A stretch of DNA of 64,000 bases from Caldilineaceae bacterium (GCA_028819675.1 JAPPKT010000026.1:8958-72957); one strand, 5' to 3'; numbered from the stretch's first letter, positions 50,348 to 59,008 are shown. Notes: generated by a model not told the origin, from the letters alone. Numbers and translations are program-made.

Positions 50348-51322
50348 TTACGCCAGCCACTTGGCGGCGCGTCCGGCCTCTTCCGAGCGCGTATAGACCT
50401 CGACCATCCTCGCCGTCTTCCAGCGCCCCTGCGCCATAATCTCATGCGTGGGCGCACCGGCAGCAGCCATCCGCCTTGCCATCCCCACCCGCCCCGAATG
50501 TCCGGAGAAACCCAACCCCAACCCAGCCACCGCGGCCGCGGCCCGGATGCGCCGCGAGATCGAAGCCGCGGACAGCCCGAACACCGAAGCCGCCCCGTTC
50601 GCGTCCGCCGGCCGTATCGCACCCAGCGCCTCCACCGACGCCGGCGTCAGGTAGACCGTACGCGCCTCCGCATCCGTCTTCGAGCGGCCCACCGTCAGCC
50701 GCCCCGACCCGTCGTCCCAGCGCACAACGTCATCCCACGTAAGCGCGGCCGCCTCAGAACGCCGCAGGCCTGCGTCCGACAGCACCCGGCACAGCGCGAT
50801 GTCGACCAGCCCCCGACGCCGCGCCTGCTCGGGCCGCTCCATCTTGCCGCCCCGCCCCACGCGCGGCTGGCACGCGGTCGCGGTGACAACCGCCAGCGCC
50901 TCCGCGGTCAGCGCGTACGCCTGCCGCGGCGATGAAGCCTGCCGCGCCAGACCGCTTATCGTATCGGTCACGACCTGGTCGTTCGCGGTCGGCTCGACAC
51001 CGACAAGATTCTGCACCTTGCGCAGCGCGGCCACCGTCATCCGCAGCGAGGAGATGCCGGCGCCGTTCTCCGCCCGTTCCCGCAGATAGGCGCGCAGCAC
51101 AAACGGCGACGGCGTCAGCGCGTGCACGCCCAGCAACGCGGCCCACCGCCCCCATGCCGCCAGCGCGCTGCCGTAGGCGCGGCGCGTGTTGGGCGCCAGC
51201 GCTTCCAGCGCGGCCTCAAAGCGCGTCGCCTGCTCGGAATCGTACGGTCTGACGAGCCCGAGCGCGGCCTCCTGGATGGCGGCCAGAACGCCCTCGCCCG
51301 TGTTGACCGGTGCCTCGTTCAT
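50348..51322 (-). CDS. tyrosine recombinase/integrase
   Basis: Product of 324 aa. The N-terminal ~130 residues form a SAM-like core-binding domain (LAPNTRRAYGSALAAWGRWA, SPFVLRAYLRERAE). The catalytic domain has Arg I in SDAGLRRSEAAALTW, Lys in VGRSKTDAEAR, H-x-x-R in FSGHSGRVGMA, Trp in AQGRWKTA and nucleophile Tyr in MVEVYTRSEEAG, all intact. It is of the size and style of phage/ICE-like or XerC/D-like chromosomal recombinases. The 3' part is duplicated and degraded at 45455-45720, suggesting it mobilised or bounded the ~5-kb segment between. Confidence 0.92.
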   Translation of the reverse strand: MNEAPVNTGEGVLAAIQEAALGLVRPYDSEQATRFEAALEALAPNTRRAYGSALAAWGRWAALLGVHALTPSPFVLRAYLRERAENGAGISSLRMTVAALRKVQNLVGVEPTANDQVVTDTISGLARQASSPRQAYALTAEALAVVTATACQPRVGRGGKMERPEQARRRGLVDIALCRVLSDAGLRRSEAAALTWDDVVRWDDGSGRLTVGRSKTDAEARTVYLTPASVEALGAIRPADANGAASVFGLSAASISRRIRAAAAVAGLGLGFSGHSGRVGMARRMAAAGAPTHEIMAQGRWKTARMVEVYTRSEEAGRAAKWLA

Positions 51323-51837
51323 CGGTCTGTCCTTTGTATGTGAAAACCCTTAATAAAGTCCATAGAAAAGCCTGTCTGCATAAAGACGCGATAATTTCGT
51401 TTAACGTCGATTTATACAGGCCAGTATACACCACCAATGCAAGGGTTGCGACGAGGCCAATCGCGACAAAAGAAGGGGCTGTGCCAGGCAGCTCCGCATC
51501 AATCCGGGCGTACGCTTCACCGGCCGGCAAGCGCCGGCCGCAGTCCGAATCCGGGTCGCCGCCGGCAAAGCAGGGCGAATGCTGCCAATCGTGAGGTATC
51601 CCAGCTACCCCTGTGCGAATTCAGGCGCTCTACGGGCCTCCTGTGGCGTTCTTATTTGGAAGTTTGGAGTGAAGATGGGCTGAAATGGTTTGGATAGAGG
51701 TTGGAGATCTCTTGTAATGACTACGCGAAGAGTCTATGCTCCTTCCCATCATACAGCTATCGTTGGGGACTTGCTGCGCGCTGAAGTCGCGGTTGCAGCG
51801 GGGTTGGTGAAACGGCCGGCAGGGTCGGATCGTCGGG
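51323..51837. other. intergenic region
   Basis: No gene was recognised. GCAAGCGCCGGCCGCAGTCC and similar GC-rich text are the only features. The recombinase and CopCD genes run in the same direction across it. Confidence 0.4.
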
Positions 51838-54009
51838 CTACGGGAGGGCGGTCAGGGCAAGCAGCCCGCCGCCAATCAGGAAGAAGAGGCCGGCCATCGC
51901 CAGGACGATATAGAGGGGCCGGCTGGCGCGCAGCAGCTGACGCCGCCACAGCAGCGGGACAAGCGACAGTGCGATCAGAAGCCCGCCGGCCACTGTTTCC
52001 GCGGGCAGCCGGGGAACCGGATTGCGCCAGGGGGAGCGGGAGACCTGTTGGACTGTTTCGGCTGACGGGACGGGGACGGCGATTTCGACCAGTGCGTCGT
52101 CCATGCCTCTGCGGCGCACGTATACCGACAGGTTCCACTGGCCGTCGCGGTTGAGAAAGGCGCCTTCTGCGGCAAAGGCGTCCTCGCCCAGGCCGGCCAG
52201 ATCGAGGCGCGCCTGCCCCATCTCCCCTGACTCGTGTGAGAAGAAGAGACGCACCAGCTGGACCTCACCGATGTCGGAGGAGTCGGGATGGGAGAGATGA
52301 ACCCAGTAGCGGTTGTGGCCGACCCGATTGGGCGTTACCTGCAGGTGGACTGCCAGATCGCCGTCGTAAGCCATTTCGTTGAAGGGCGGCGAGGGCGCCG
52401 CGGGGGCAGTTGACGGCGGGAGGTTCGGTGTCGGGGTCTGTACAAGCACCGCTACTGAAATGAAGAGCAGGGCAGCCATGCCGGCCTCGGCGGCCACCCG
52501 GCGCGTGAAGCGGCTGAGCTCGGACGTGCTGGCGACGGTATCTTCGGCGCGCTTTACCGCACGATTGTTGAAGTAGGCGAGGGCGAGGATGGCGGCGACG
52601 ATCATCAGCTTTATGATGAGGACGCGCCCGTAAGTTGTCGTGAAGAGACTGGCGGCGCCCGGCAGCTGCACGAAGCTGCCGAAAAGCCCGGTCAGGGCCA
52701 GAACGAACACCGCTATCTGGGCGCTGAGGGAGTAGCGCGTTAACAGGCGGACCGTCCAATCGGGGTCGGGCAGTGTGCGCCGGCGGTGAAGCTGGAGCAG
52801 CAGGAGGGCCAGAAAGATGAGACCGCCCGCCCAGACCGCGGCGGCAACCAGATGAGCGAAATCTGCGGCAACGGCCCAGCCACTGCCGGATGCGGCAGCG
52901 GCGTGACTGCTGGCTGCAAAGGTAAAGAGTGCGGCTGCCGTAAGCAGGGTGGCCCAGATGCGTTGGGGAAAGGCCCTGTGCCATGTTTGTTCGCCGCCGA
53001 AGAGAAGTTCGGACCAGCCGCTGCACACGACCATGATCGCAGCCACAAAGATCCACAGATTCGGGCCGTAAATTAGCGTTCCCCCCAGCGCGAACCCGAT
53101 GAGCCACGTATGGATCATGAATAGAATAGGCCACAGGCGGGGGGCCAAGCCGGGTGGAATAGGCCGGCGGAAAAGGATACTGGACCAGCCGTTGGGGTAA
53201 AGCAGGGGGATGACGCCCGCCAGCAGCGTCTGGCGTATCAGCAGGAGTCGGCCGGGTCGGGTGGCGAGCAGGAGCTCCAGGAATCCGTCGATGCCGCCAA
53301 GGCGCAGGGACTGGAACAGGAACTGCAGCCATCCTGACGCGAGCAGGAGCAGCACGCCGACTAACGCGGTTGAACTGATCAGCGTATCGACGAAACTCTC
53401 GGGGTTTTTGTCGGTCCTTGAATGCGCCAGCAACCAGCGGACAGCCAGCGGTCCGGCCAGCAATGCAGCGCCGAGCAGCGAGATCCAGCGGAGGATGGAA
53501 TCGGTGAGAGGCGGAAGCCCTTGCTGGCGGTGGACGGGGACCTCGACGGCTGTGCCTGCGGGGCGTGTGCCGTCGGGATTGAGGATGGTGAGGGGGAAGG
53601 AGCCGACCCACTCATGGCCGTCCACGCTGGAGAGGGTCTGCCAGACGACGGTGTAGACGCCCGGTTCGATGCTCTCAAGCGGCAGGGTGAGGTGGGCGGG
53701 GTCATCGGGGTCGAACTGCGGCGCGCCGGTTGGGATTTCGGCTCCGGCGGCGTCGAGGATGCGGGCGCCCGTGAAGGTCTCCTCCAGCGGCTCGCTGAAC
53801 CAGAACTGGATGGCTGCGGGCGGCTGCGTGAGTTCTGCGTTCGGCTGGGGGTCGGCGCGCACGAGCAGCGCGTGGGCCCGCACGGCCGGGGGCGCCAGCA
53901 GCAGGGCCATTGCCGCGGCGAACCACGCCAGCGGCAGGCCCGCTGCTATCATCCTTTTGGCGGCCGCCCCTCTTGGCCTGGCCGCGCCATGCCAGGGAGC
54001 CTGCGACAT
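51838..54009 (-). CDS. CopC-CopD fusion, copper uptake/resistance membrane protein
   Basis: Product of 723 aa. Signal peptide to about residue 45 (cleavage before HALLVRADPQPNAEL); the mature N-terminal His is the copper ligand of CopC domains. CopC continues with IQFWFSEPLEETFTGARI and YTVVWQTLSSVDGHEWVGSF. From ~170 on there are eight or more membrane segments of the CopD family (LRWISLLGAALLAGPLAVRW, FTFAASSHAAAA, DFAHLVAAAVWAGGLIFLAL, YGRVLIIKLMIVAAI). An exterior beta domain (~560-660) and a final TM follow. CopCD fusions import or handle copper at the membrane. Last gene of a three-gene operon (7-bp gap). Confidence 0.92.
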   Translation of the reverse strand: MSQAPWHGAARPRGAAAKRMIAAGLPLAWFAAAMALLLAPPAVRAHALLVRADPQPNAELTQPPAAIQFWFSEPLEETFTGARILDAAGAEIPTGAPQFDPDDPAHLTLPLESIEPGVYTVVWQTLSSVDGHEWVGSFPLTILNPDGTRPAGTAVEVPVHRQQGLPPLTDSILRWISLLGAALLAGPLAVRWLLAHSRTDKNPESFVDTLISSTALVGVLLLLASGWLQFLFQSLRLGGIDGFLELLLATRPGRLLLIRQTLLAGVIPLLYPNGWSSILFRRPIPPGLAPRLWPILFMIHTWLIGFALGGTLIYGPNLWIFVAAIMVVCSGWSELLFGGEQTWHRAFPQRIWATLLTAAALFTFAASSHAAAASGSGWAVAADFAHLVAAAVWAGGLIFLALLLLQLHRRRTLPDPDWTVRLLTRYSLSAQIAVFVLALTGLFGSFVQLPGAASLFTTTYGRVLIIKLMIVAAILALAYFNNRAVKRAEDTVASTSELSRFTRRVAAEAGMAALLFISVAVLVQTPTPNLPPSTAPAAPSPPFNEMAYDGDLAVHLQVTPNRVGHNRYWVHLSHPDSSDIGEVQLVRLFFSHESGEMGQARLDLAGLGEDAFAAEGAFLNRDGQWNLSVYVRRRGMDDALVEIAVPVPSAETVQQVSRSPWRNPVPRLPAETVAGGLLIALSLVPLLWRRQLLRASRPLYIVLAMAGLFFLIGGGLLALTALP

Positions 54010-54016
54010 CGTGCAG

Positions 54017-54715
54017 CTAACCGTTCTTTCCGCTCAAGCCGCGCGAGTTGCTCGGAGACCGGCTCTCGCCCAGCCCTTTGCGTCTTCGGGCCAGGAGAAA
54101 TGCGCCGAGAAGCAGTAGTACCGGGAAAGAACTGCCCATGCAGGGAATCCCCGGTCCCTGGTCAGCCTGGTCGGAATCCGGTGGCGTCGATTCAGTCTCA
54201 GCGCTTTCCGGCGTGGCTGTATCCGTGGGCGAAGGCTGGTCGGCCTCCTCGGTGACAGTCGGCGCGGGTGTTGAAGTGGCTGTCGGTGTGGCCTCCGCCC
54301 CGGGCTCGTCAGCCTGAATTGTGAACTGGAACTCGCCTTCGGCGTCATCGCCGTCGTCTGCGGACAAGGTGCGCCAGCGCACGGTGTAGACGCCGTTGGG
54401 CAGGTCCGATTGCATCGAGACGGTCATCAACTTGCGGTTGTCATCGTCGATGGCGGCGTCGTCCTGGTCGACCCTCTGGTCATCGGGGCCGTAGACCTCA
54501 AGGCTGTTTTGGCCTTCCCGGCGAAAAAGCTCTTGGGTGAACCAGACCTGCACCCGCTGCGGCGACTGGGAAACGACCTCACCGGCGGCGGGCACGGCAC
54601 TATCATAGTCGGCGTGGGCCAGGACGGCGGTTGACAGTGGGTAGAGGACAGCGGCCAGCAACACGCCTGCCCAAAGCAGTATGACTATACCTCTACGCAG
54701 TTGGGTCTGGATCAC
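54017..54715 (-). CDS. CopC-domain protein with C-terminal membrane anchor
   Basis: Product of 232 aa from a GTG. Signal sequence ending ...AVLA then HADYDSAVPAAGEVVSQSPQ, VQVWFTQELFRREGQNSLEV and YTVRWRTLSADDGDDAEGEF, a CopC beta-sandwich with the N-terminal His. A ~60-residue Thr/Pro/Glu linker follows, then a transmembrane segment (FPVLLLLGAFLLARRRKGL) with a positive tail, so CopC is tethered outside. Lies between the His-rich protein gene and the CopCD gene with gaps of 3 and 7 bp, so operon membership is clear. Confidence 0.88.
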   Translation of the reverse strand: MIQTQLRRGIVILLWAGVLLAAVLYPLSTAVLAHADYDSAVPAAGEVVSQSPQRVQVWFTQELFRREGQNSLEVYGPDDQRVDQDDAAIDDDNRKLMTVSMQSDLPNGVYTVRWRTLSADDGDDAEGEFQFTIQADEPGAEATPTATSTPAPTVTEEADQPSPTDTATPESAETESTPPDSDQADQGPGIPCMGSSFPVLLLLGAFLLARRRKGLGESRSPSNSRGLSGKNG

Positions 54716-54718
54716 AGG

Positions 54719-55480
54719 CTAGCCTTCGTGGCTGTGGTCGTGTCCGTCGTCTTGCGGTTCATCTGATTCGACTTGAACGCATTTATCGTTTCCGCCTTCC
54801 TGGGCGCCGTTATCGTCGCTGGCTTCCTCGTCGTCATGGTCATGACTGTGACCGTGGTCATCATGGGCGGTCTCAGCCTGCTCGCCCTCTTCCTGACCTT
54901 CCGCTTCCATCTCCTCTTGGGACAGTTGCAGGCAGTCAAACCAGTCGAAGACGTTGCTGGAAAAGTGGTGCTGCTGGTCGTGCGCGGTTGAGGAGAGGGG
55001 CACAGCGTTCTCCAGATCGTCGTCGGCAAGCGCCGCGGTGAGCTTTATGAGTGTTTCGGTGAGCGCCGCCGCTTCTTCGGCCAGTTCCGGCGGCCAGTCG
55101 ACAGCGTTCAGGAGGGGCGCGAGATACTTGATCTGTCCGGCGTCGCCCGGCATGATGCCGTCGCCGTCTTTCAGGCGTCTATGCAGGGCGTGGATGTCGA
55201 CCTTGTCAAGAAGATAGGCTGCGGAGACGGCGTCATAGACGGAATGGGCGGGTTTTTCGGCGGCCATCTCGTCTTCTGTTGTTTCAAGTTCGGCCAAGCG
55301 GGCCTCAAGAGCGGCGATGCGCTCGGCCAGGGTTTCAAGCGTGGGGGCTTCCTCGTGGCTGTGTTCGTCTCCCTCGCTGGCGAAGGAGGGGGTGATCGGA
55401 GATGTGGCGTAAAAGACGGCAAAGATAACTGCTGCGCACAGCAACAGTACGGGTAGGCGGACGGAGTTGGGTGTTCGCAC
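54719..55480 (-). CDS. exported His/Asp-rich protein of the copper operon
   Basis: Product of 253 aa from a GTG preceded by AAGGAGA. Signal peptide (RLPVLLLCAAVIFAVFYAT ... FASEG). EHSHEEAP follows, then a coiled coil (LETLAERIAALEARLAELET), a helical middle with IHALHRRLKDGDGIMPGDAG, and a C-terminal metal-binding-like tail with HDDHGHSHDHDDEEASDDNG and DDGHDHSHEG. His clusters at both ends suggest Cu, Zn or Ni binding outside the cell. First gene of the operon, upstream of both CopC genes. No family recognised for the middle part. Confidence 0.75.
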   Translation of the reverse strand: MRTPNSVRLPVLLLCAAVIFAVFYATSPITPSFASEGDEHSHEEAPTLETLAERIAALEARLAELETTEDEMAAEKPAHSVYDAVSAAYLLDKVDIHALHRRLKDGDGIMPGDAGQIKYLAPLLNAVDWPPELAEEAAALTETLIKLTAALADDDLENAVPLSSTAHDQQHHFSSNVFDWFDCLQLSQEEMEAEGQEEGEQAETAHDDHGHSHDHDDEEASDDNGAQEGGNDKCVQVESDEPQDDGHDHSHEG

Positions 55481-56236
55481 TGGAATCTCCTTCTGCTGGG
55501 ACAGATAGCTGACTTCTAGCGACCGGCGGATTACAGCGATTCGGATTCATTCAATTGTATCATTTGGTGGACAGGAAAAAATACCGCAACGGCCAGGCCA
55601 TGTTCTGTGTGCGGTCTGCCTGGATCAGGCATGTCGGAATGTGCTGTCAGGATCTCTGAAACGGGATCTTGTTGGTCATAGCGGCGTACCCTGGGCCCAA
55701 TAGGGACCTGCTTCGCCTGCGCCGGCTCACACCCGAAAACAGCCGGAACGATGGATCGGGGGAAGCGCGGTCCGCCGACGAACTGCAACGGTCAGTGGGT
55801 TGAAACAGTAAGGGGGGCGTAACCTCTGTTGCTGTTCTCCGCGCCCCTCCGCTGCGCTGGCAGCGGCCTGGCACTTCACTGTCCGGAAAAAATGGTTCAG
55901 CGTAATGCCCCGAGGCGGGGTGCGCTGGCCGCGCCGGTGACTCACATAGTAGAACAGCGGAGCGAATCCACCATGCTGAGAGGACCAGAGGCAGGCGAGG
56001 TCTATCCCCGCGTCTGCAGCAAGGTTCGATTGCATGGGTAGTGAAACACGCAGTTTGCCGCGGCTTGCGCCGGTTGATAGACTGGGACGTGCTGACGTCT
56101 GTCTGCTCACTGTGTTTCCCTTGTGCTGTTCTCCGCGTGACTCCGCGGATCAAAAAAGCTGTTCTCCGTGCTCCTCCGCGTCCTCCGTGGATCAATAAGG
56201 TGTTGCCGTTCTCCGCGCCGCTCCCTTCGCCTCAGT
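55481..56236. other. gene-poor region with GTTCTCCGYG repeats
   Basis: Open frames are present on the minus strand, but they lack starts and run through repeat sequence, so none is accepted. A 15-bp match to the type I-E-like repeat (GGTCTATCCCCGCGT) lies at 55999-56013. Repeats at 56128-56196 are listed separately. Confidence 0.5.
56128..56196. repeat. tandem GCTGTTCTCCGYG repeat
   Basis: TGCTGTTCTCCGCGTGACTC and CGCGGATCAAAAAA are followed by GCTGTTCTCCGTGCTCCTCC and CGTGGATCAATAA. Partial copies occur at ~55832, ~56210 and 16938-17030. Confidence 0.6.
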
Positions 56237-56590
56237 TCACGGCTCAACAGAAAAACCGCTGAACTCAGCGATCGCGACGCCCGCCGGCAGCTGCGCCAGC
56301 ACGTCCAGATACCACCACCAATGTTCAGGTGTGACACCTTCTTCGGTCTCTCGCCAGCGCGCCAGGTCGGCAATGGACTGAACTGCCTGATAAAACGGAT
56401 GCGCATGGTGCAGCAAACTTTCATCTGCCTTCGCCAGCCGTATCCGCTACGCAGTAGTCAGCTGATCTTCAACTCGATGCAACGCGCTCCGAGTCATAAG
56501 CATCTGCAGATGCTCCATGCCGCTGACATCGGCAAACGCAACGTCCGCTTCATAGGCAGATAGGCATTCGTCTTTTCGTCCATCATTCAC
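56237..56590 (-). pseudogene. small gene interrupted by an in-frame TAG
   Basis: A 118-codon frame starts at a GTG that overlaps the upstream stop (GTGGTGAATG) and is open except for TAG at 56447-56449. Before it: YEADVAFADVSGMEHLQMLM and ALHRVEDQLTTA; after it: RIRLAKADESLLHHAHPFYQ, AVQSIADLARWRETEEGVTP and EHWWWYLDVLAQLPAGVAIA. Both parts look coding and continuous in helical pattern, so this is either a recent nonsense mutation or two separate pieces. Third gene of the 57927-56237 operon. Confidence 0.6.
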
Positions 56591-57300
56591 CACGCTATAT
56601 GCCTGACTCCACCATCCGCGTCGATTGCAAAGTGGTATGCCTTCCCACCGTACGCCGTCCGCACCTGCACGCTCTCCGCACTCCAGCGCAGCTCGATCGG
56701 CGCCCCGCTTATGTAGTGCCTCAGCACCGCACGCTTGCCCGCCAGCTCCGCCGACGGATAAGGCACGTGCGGGCCGCTCTCGATGCGGCCGCCGGCACCG
56801 ATGTAGTAGAGCCACCAGCCGCTGCCGCTACCCGACTCGCATAGCGCGACCGGCCGGCCTGCGTGCTTCGGCAGGCACGGCAGATCAACCGCTTTCCGCG
56901 CCATCGTCGCTGCGACCGGCGTCAGTGTCGGCCTCGCTGTCGCTGCTGGCGGCGCGGGTGCGGTTGGGGTGGTGGTCCATGCCGGTTCCTCCTCGGCCGG
57001 CACTGCAGGCCGGCGCGTATTCGTCGCGGTTGGCGTCGGTGTTGCCGTACTGGCAACAGTCGCGGTGTATGTCGGCTCTTCATCGTCCGTCGTCGGGTCC
57101 GGCGCGATGGGCGTGCAACTGCCCCCAGGCGGGAAGCGTCTGTTCAGCTCCTCCGGCGTATAACAGGCGCCGCAGTACCAGTATTTGCCATCTGGGCAGG
57201 GGGTCGCGTGCGCTCCCTCCAGCGACAGCAGCCACATCGCGCACACCATCGCCAGCACAGCCAGTTTGACCAGAAGCCAGTCCTGCCGTTTGTCTTTCAT
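56587..57300 (-). CDS. exported protein with Thr/Pro-rich linker
   Basis: Product of 237 aa. An N-terminal signal (LAVLAMVCAMWLLSLEG...HA) is followed by a short Cys-rich piece (CPDGKYWYCGACYTPEEL, SCTPIAPDP), a ~70-residue Thr/Pro/Ala linker, and a C-terminal domain (CLPKHAGRPVALCESGSGSG, WWLYYIGAGGRIE, ELRWSAESVQVRTAYGGKAY). The domain may bind a ligand in the envelope; no family is recognised. It begins four bases after the stop of 57304-57927 and its stop overlaps the start of the next frame, so all three are one operon. Confidence 0.65.
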   Translation of the reverse strand: MKDKRQDWLLVKLAVLAMVCAMWLLSLEGAHATPCPDGKYWYCGACYTPEELNRRFPPGGSCTPIAPDPTTDDEEPTYTATVASTATPTPTATNTRRPAVPAEEEPAWTTTPTAPAPPAATARPTLTPVAATMARKAVDLPCLPKHAGRPVALCESGSGSGWWLYYIGAGGRIESGPHVPYPSAELAGKRAVLRHYISGAPIELRWSAESVQVRTAYGGKAYHFAIDADGGVRHIAW

Positions 57301-57303
57301 GCG

Positions 57304-57927
57304 TCAATCTCGCAGAGTCGCAAACTGGAACCTGGCGCCGCTCATGGTCAGGGTGCGGCCCGTCGGATTCCATGTGCCGAACAGCTGTGACCGATTCGTA
57401 TTGTTTCCGATCACAATTTCACGATTGGCGGTCTGGGCCGCGAAATAGGCAGCCGAAATTTCCTCTGGAACGATCCGGTCGTTCGATTCATTCCAGGCGA
57501 CTACGTGCAAAGGTCTATCCCCGCGTGTACGGGGGAACCAACGAGGTATTCGTATTCCTCTTTCTGCGTCTCTAGTGAAGCCACTTCGGTGTAATCTTCT
57601 TAGGTAGGTAGCGGAAGGGCAAAACGGAGTCAGGGCAACAGCCGCCGCAAACAACGCCACAAACACCCAGGTCGGAAGTTCGCCAAATAAATCCGAGGCG
57701 ATGATCGCCAGCCCAATCATCAGCAGGATCAAAGTCTCAAAAGTGAAGATGTACCTGCCCACCTTCGTTGTCGGCCAGAACCAGATCGTGACAGCGACAA
57801 TCGCAATCCCCCCAGCCACTTCGAGAAACGTAAACTCGATTTCGGGGTCGAAGTAATCGGCGAGGATCCCGCCGACGGCTAACGCAAGGATGATCATCAG
57901 TTTCTTGCTATTACTTTCCTCTGCCAT
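57304..57927 (-). CDS. membrane protein carrying a CRISPR-repeat-like insertion
   Basis: Product of 207 aa. Three or four hydrophobic segments in the first ~110 residues (LMIILALAVGGILADYF, FLEVAGGIAIVAVTIWFW, FETLILLMIGLAIIA, WVFVALFAAAVALTPF), then a soluble part with RWFPRTRGDRPLHVVAWNES. PRTRGDRP is the known translation of Chloroflexi-style I-E repeats and corresponds to the DNA at 57512-57539. The C-terminus (VIGNNTNRSQLFGTWNPTGR) appears to continue normally, so the repeat has entered or fused two frames without stopping translation. First gene of a three-gene operon. Confidence 0.6.
   Translation of the reverse strand: MAEESNSKKLMIILALAVGGILADYFDPEIEFTFLEVAGGIAIVAVTIWFWPTTKVGRYIFTFETLILLMIGLAIIASDLFGELPTWVFVALFAAAVALTPFCPSATYLRRLHRSGFTRDAERGIRIPRWFPRTRGDRPLHVVAWNESNDRIVPEEISAAYFAAQTANREIVIGNNTNRSQLFGTWNPTGRTLTMSGARFQFATLRD
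57512..57539. CRISPR. solitary type I-E-like CRISPR repeat inside a gene
   Basis: GGTCTATCCCCGCG TGTA CGGGGGAACC, 28 bp, with the hairpin CCCCGCG/CG-GGGG typical of type I-E repeats. No further copies within 200 bp. The repeat differs completely from that of the array at 59563. Confidence 0.65.
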
Positions 57928-58030
57928 TTCTGCCTCCTTTGTGTAAGGATTAGAGACCAGGGACGAGGGGCCAGAAGAAAGAAAAACCTAACCCCCTGCC
58001 CATGTCCATTCTCCCCCCTATGGTGATTTC

Positions 58031-58282
58031 TTAAGAGTGCCGGACTTGCTCAGTAGGCGAATTATGGGCGGCACAATTCATTTGTTGGTCACTTCGATAA
58101 AGAACGACCACATAACAATTACTCCCCCAAAAAATAAAAATGGACGAGGGTATCCAGAAGGCCAGAGAATACCATCCAGAATCAGAAACGAAAGAACGCC
58201 ACTCAGGATAGAAAATCGAAGCAGAGCCGATAGCTGTCACCAAAACTACCGCACAGATCGCCCACCCCTTTGACATCTTCAT
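58031..58282 (-). CDS. small two-pass membrane protein
   Basis: Product of 83 aa; ATG at 58282 chosen over a TTG nine bases earlier, GGGGATA upstream. Two hydrophobic segments (WAICAVVLVTAIGSASIF and LAFWIPSSIFIFWGSNCYVV) with a short loop, then a polar tail. No family recognised. Confidence 0.5.
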   Translation of the reverse strand: MKMSKGWAICAVVLVTAIGSASIFYPEWRSFVSDSGWYSLAFWIPSSIFIFWGSNCYVVVLYRSDQQMNCAAHNSPTEQVRHS

Positions 58283-58370
58283 TATCCCCAAAAAAACAGG
58301 CCGTCAGTTTTCTTCTCAATCCTGTCGGCAATGTCGGAACGGTGGCGGTGGCGCGGCTGGGAAATGTGAG

Positions 58371-58691
58371 CTAACAGCGGACGAGCCAAGGCCTCAACAT
58401 TCCCAGAATGACGGAAACCAGCAGCCACGCCAATACGACCCATGCCAGGTAGGGGATACTACCCACCAGCAATGCAAGGCCGCCAATCACCACCATGCCC
58501 ACCGCTATCCAAGCGGAGATCGAAACCGCGTATGGATTCCGGTCAGAGTATTTTGGTGGAATGACAACGATCAAGACAACGCCGGCAGCCATGATCATTG
58601 CAAGTGTTGCCCAGGGCAGCACATTCAAAAATCCCGCAATAAAGAGTCCGAGCGCTATCCCTAAAGATTGTAGAACCTTTGGATTCTTCAT
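58371..58691 (-). CDS. small four-pass membrane protein
   Basis: Product of 106 aa; ATG at 58691 follows AAAGAGGAAAC. Four hydrophobic segments (LGIALGLFIAGFLNVLPWA, TLAMIMAAGVVLIVVIPP, ISAWIAVGMVVIGGLALLVG, LAWVVLAWLLVSVILG). No family recognised. The motif TACCGATATCGG lies ~215 bp upstream, as before the LysM gene, hinting at shared control. Confidence 0.6.
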   Translation of the reverse strand: MKNPKVLQSLGIALGLFIAGFLNVLPWATLAMIMAAGVVLIVVIPPKYSDRNPYAVSISAWIAVGMVVIGGLALLVGSIPYLAWVVLAWLLVSVILGMLRPWLVRC

Positions 58692-58892
58692 GTCAGTTTC
58701 CTCTTTTCCAAATGAAAGGGGAAACCCGAAGTCCATTTGGGGGCAATGGACTTCGACTCTCTCTGCATTACGGCCTGCATTCAGGGTCAACGCCTAGCAA
58801 AATTTCAACCATTTGCAAAGTTCTGGGCAGACAAGGCCAGACCTCCAAATCTCGACTTACACGGACAATATATACCTTTGCAGGCGCTCCTG

Positions 58893-58966
58893 TATCGGTG
58901 AAATCTACCGATATCGGTACCTTGACGTTCCGAAATCGGTAGACCGATGTGCCGAACTTGGTATAT
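58893..58966. promoter_or_regulatory. iterated TACCGATATCGG element, copy 2
   Basis: ATCGGTGAAATCTACCGAT is an inverted repeat; TACCGATATCGGTAC, TCCGAAATCGGTAGA and GCCGAACTTGGTATA follow at 22-23 bp intervals. About 40 bp match 49968-50007. Otherwise 58692-59008 is without a gene. Confidence 0.55.
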
Positions 58967-59008
58967 GTAAACGATGCCGCTGGCCTGGGTCCAGGGCGGC
59001 GGGGTGGG

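Noticed and set aside
55531..56195. Minus-strand open frames in the gap after the copper operon.
   Set aside because: They run through GTTCTCCGYG repeats and a half CRISPR-like repeat and have no proper start.
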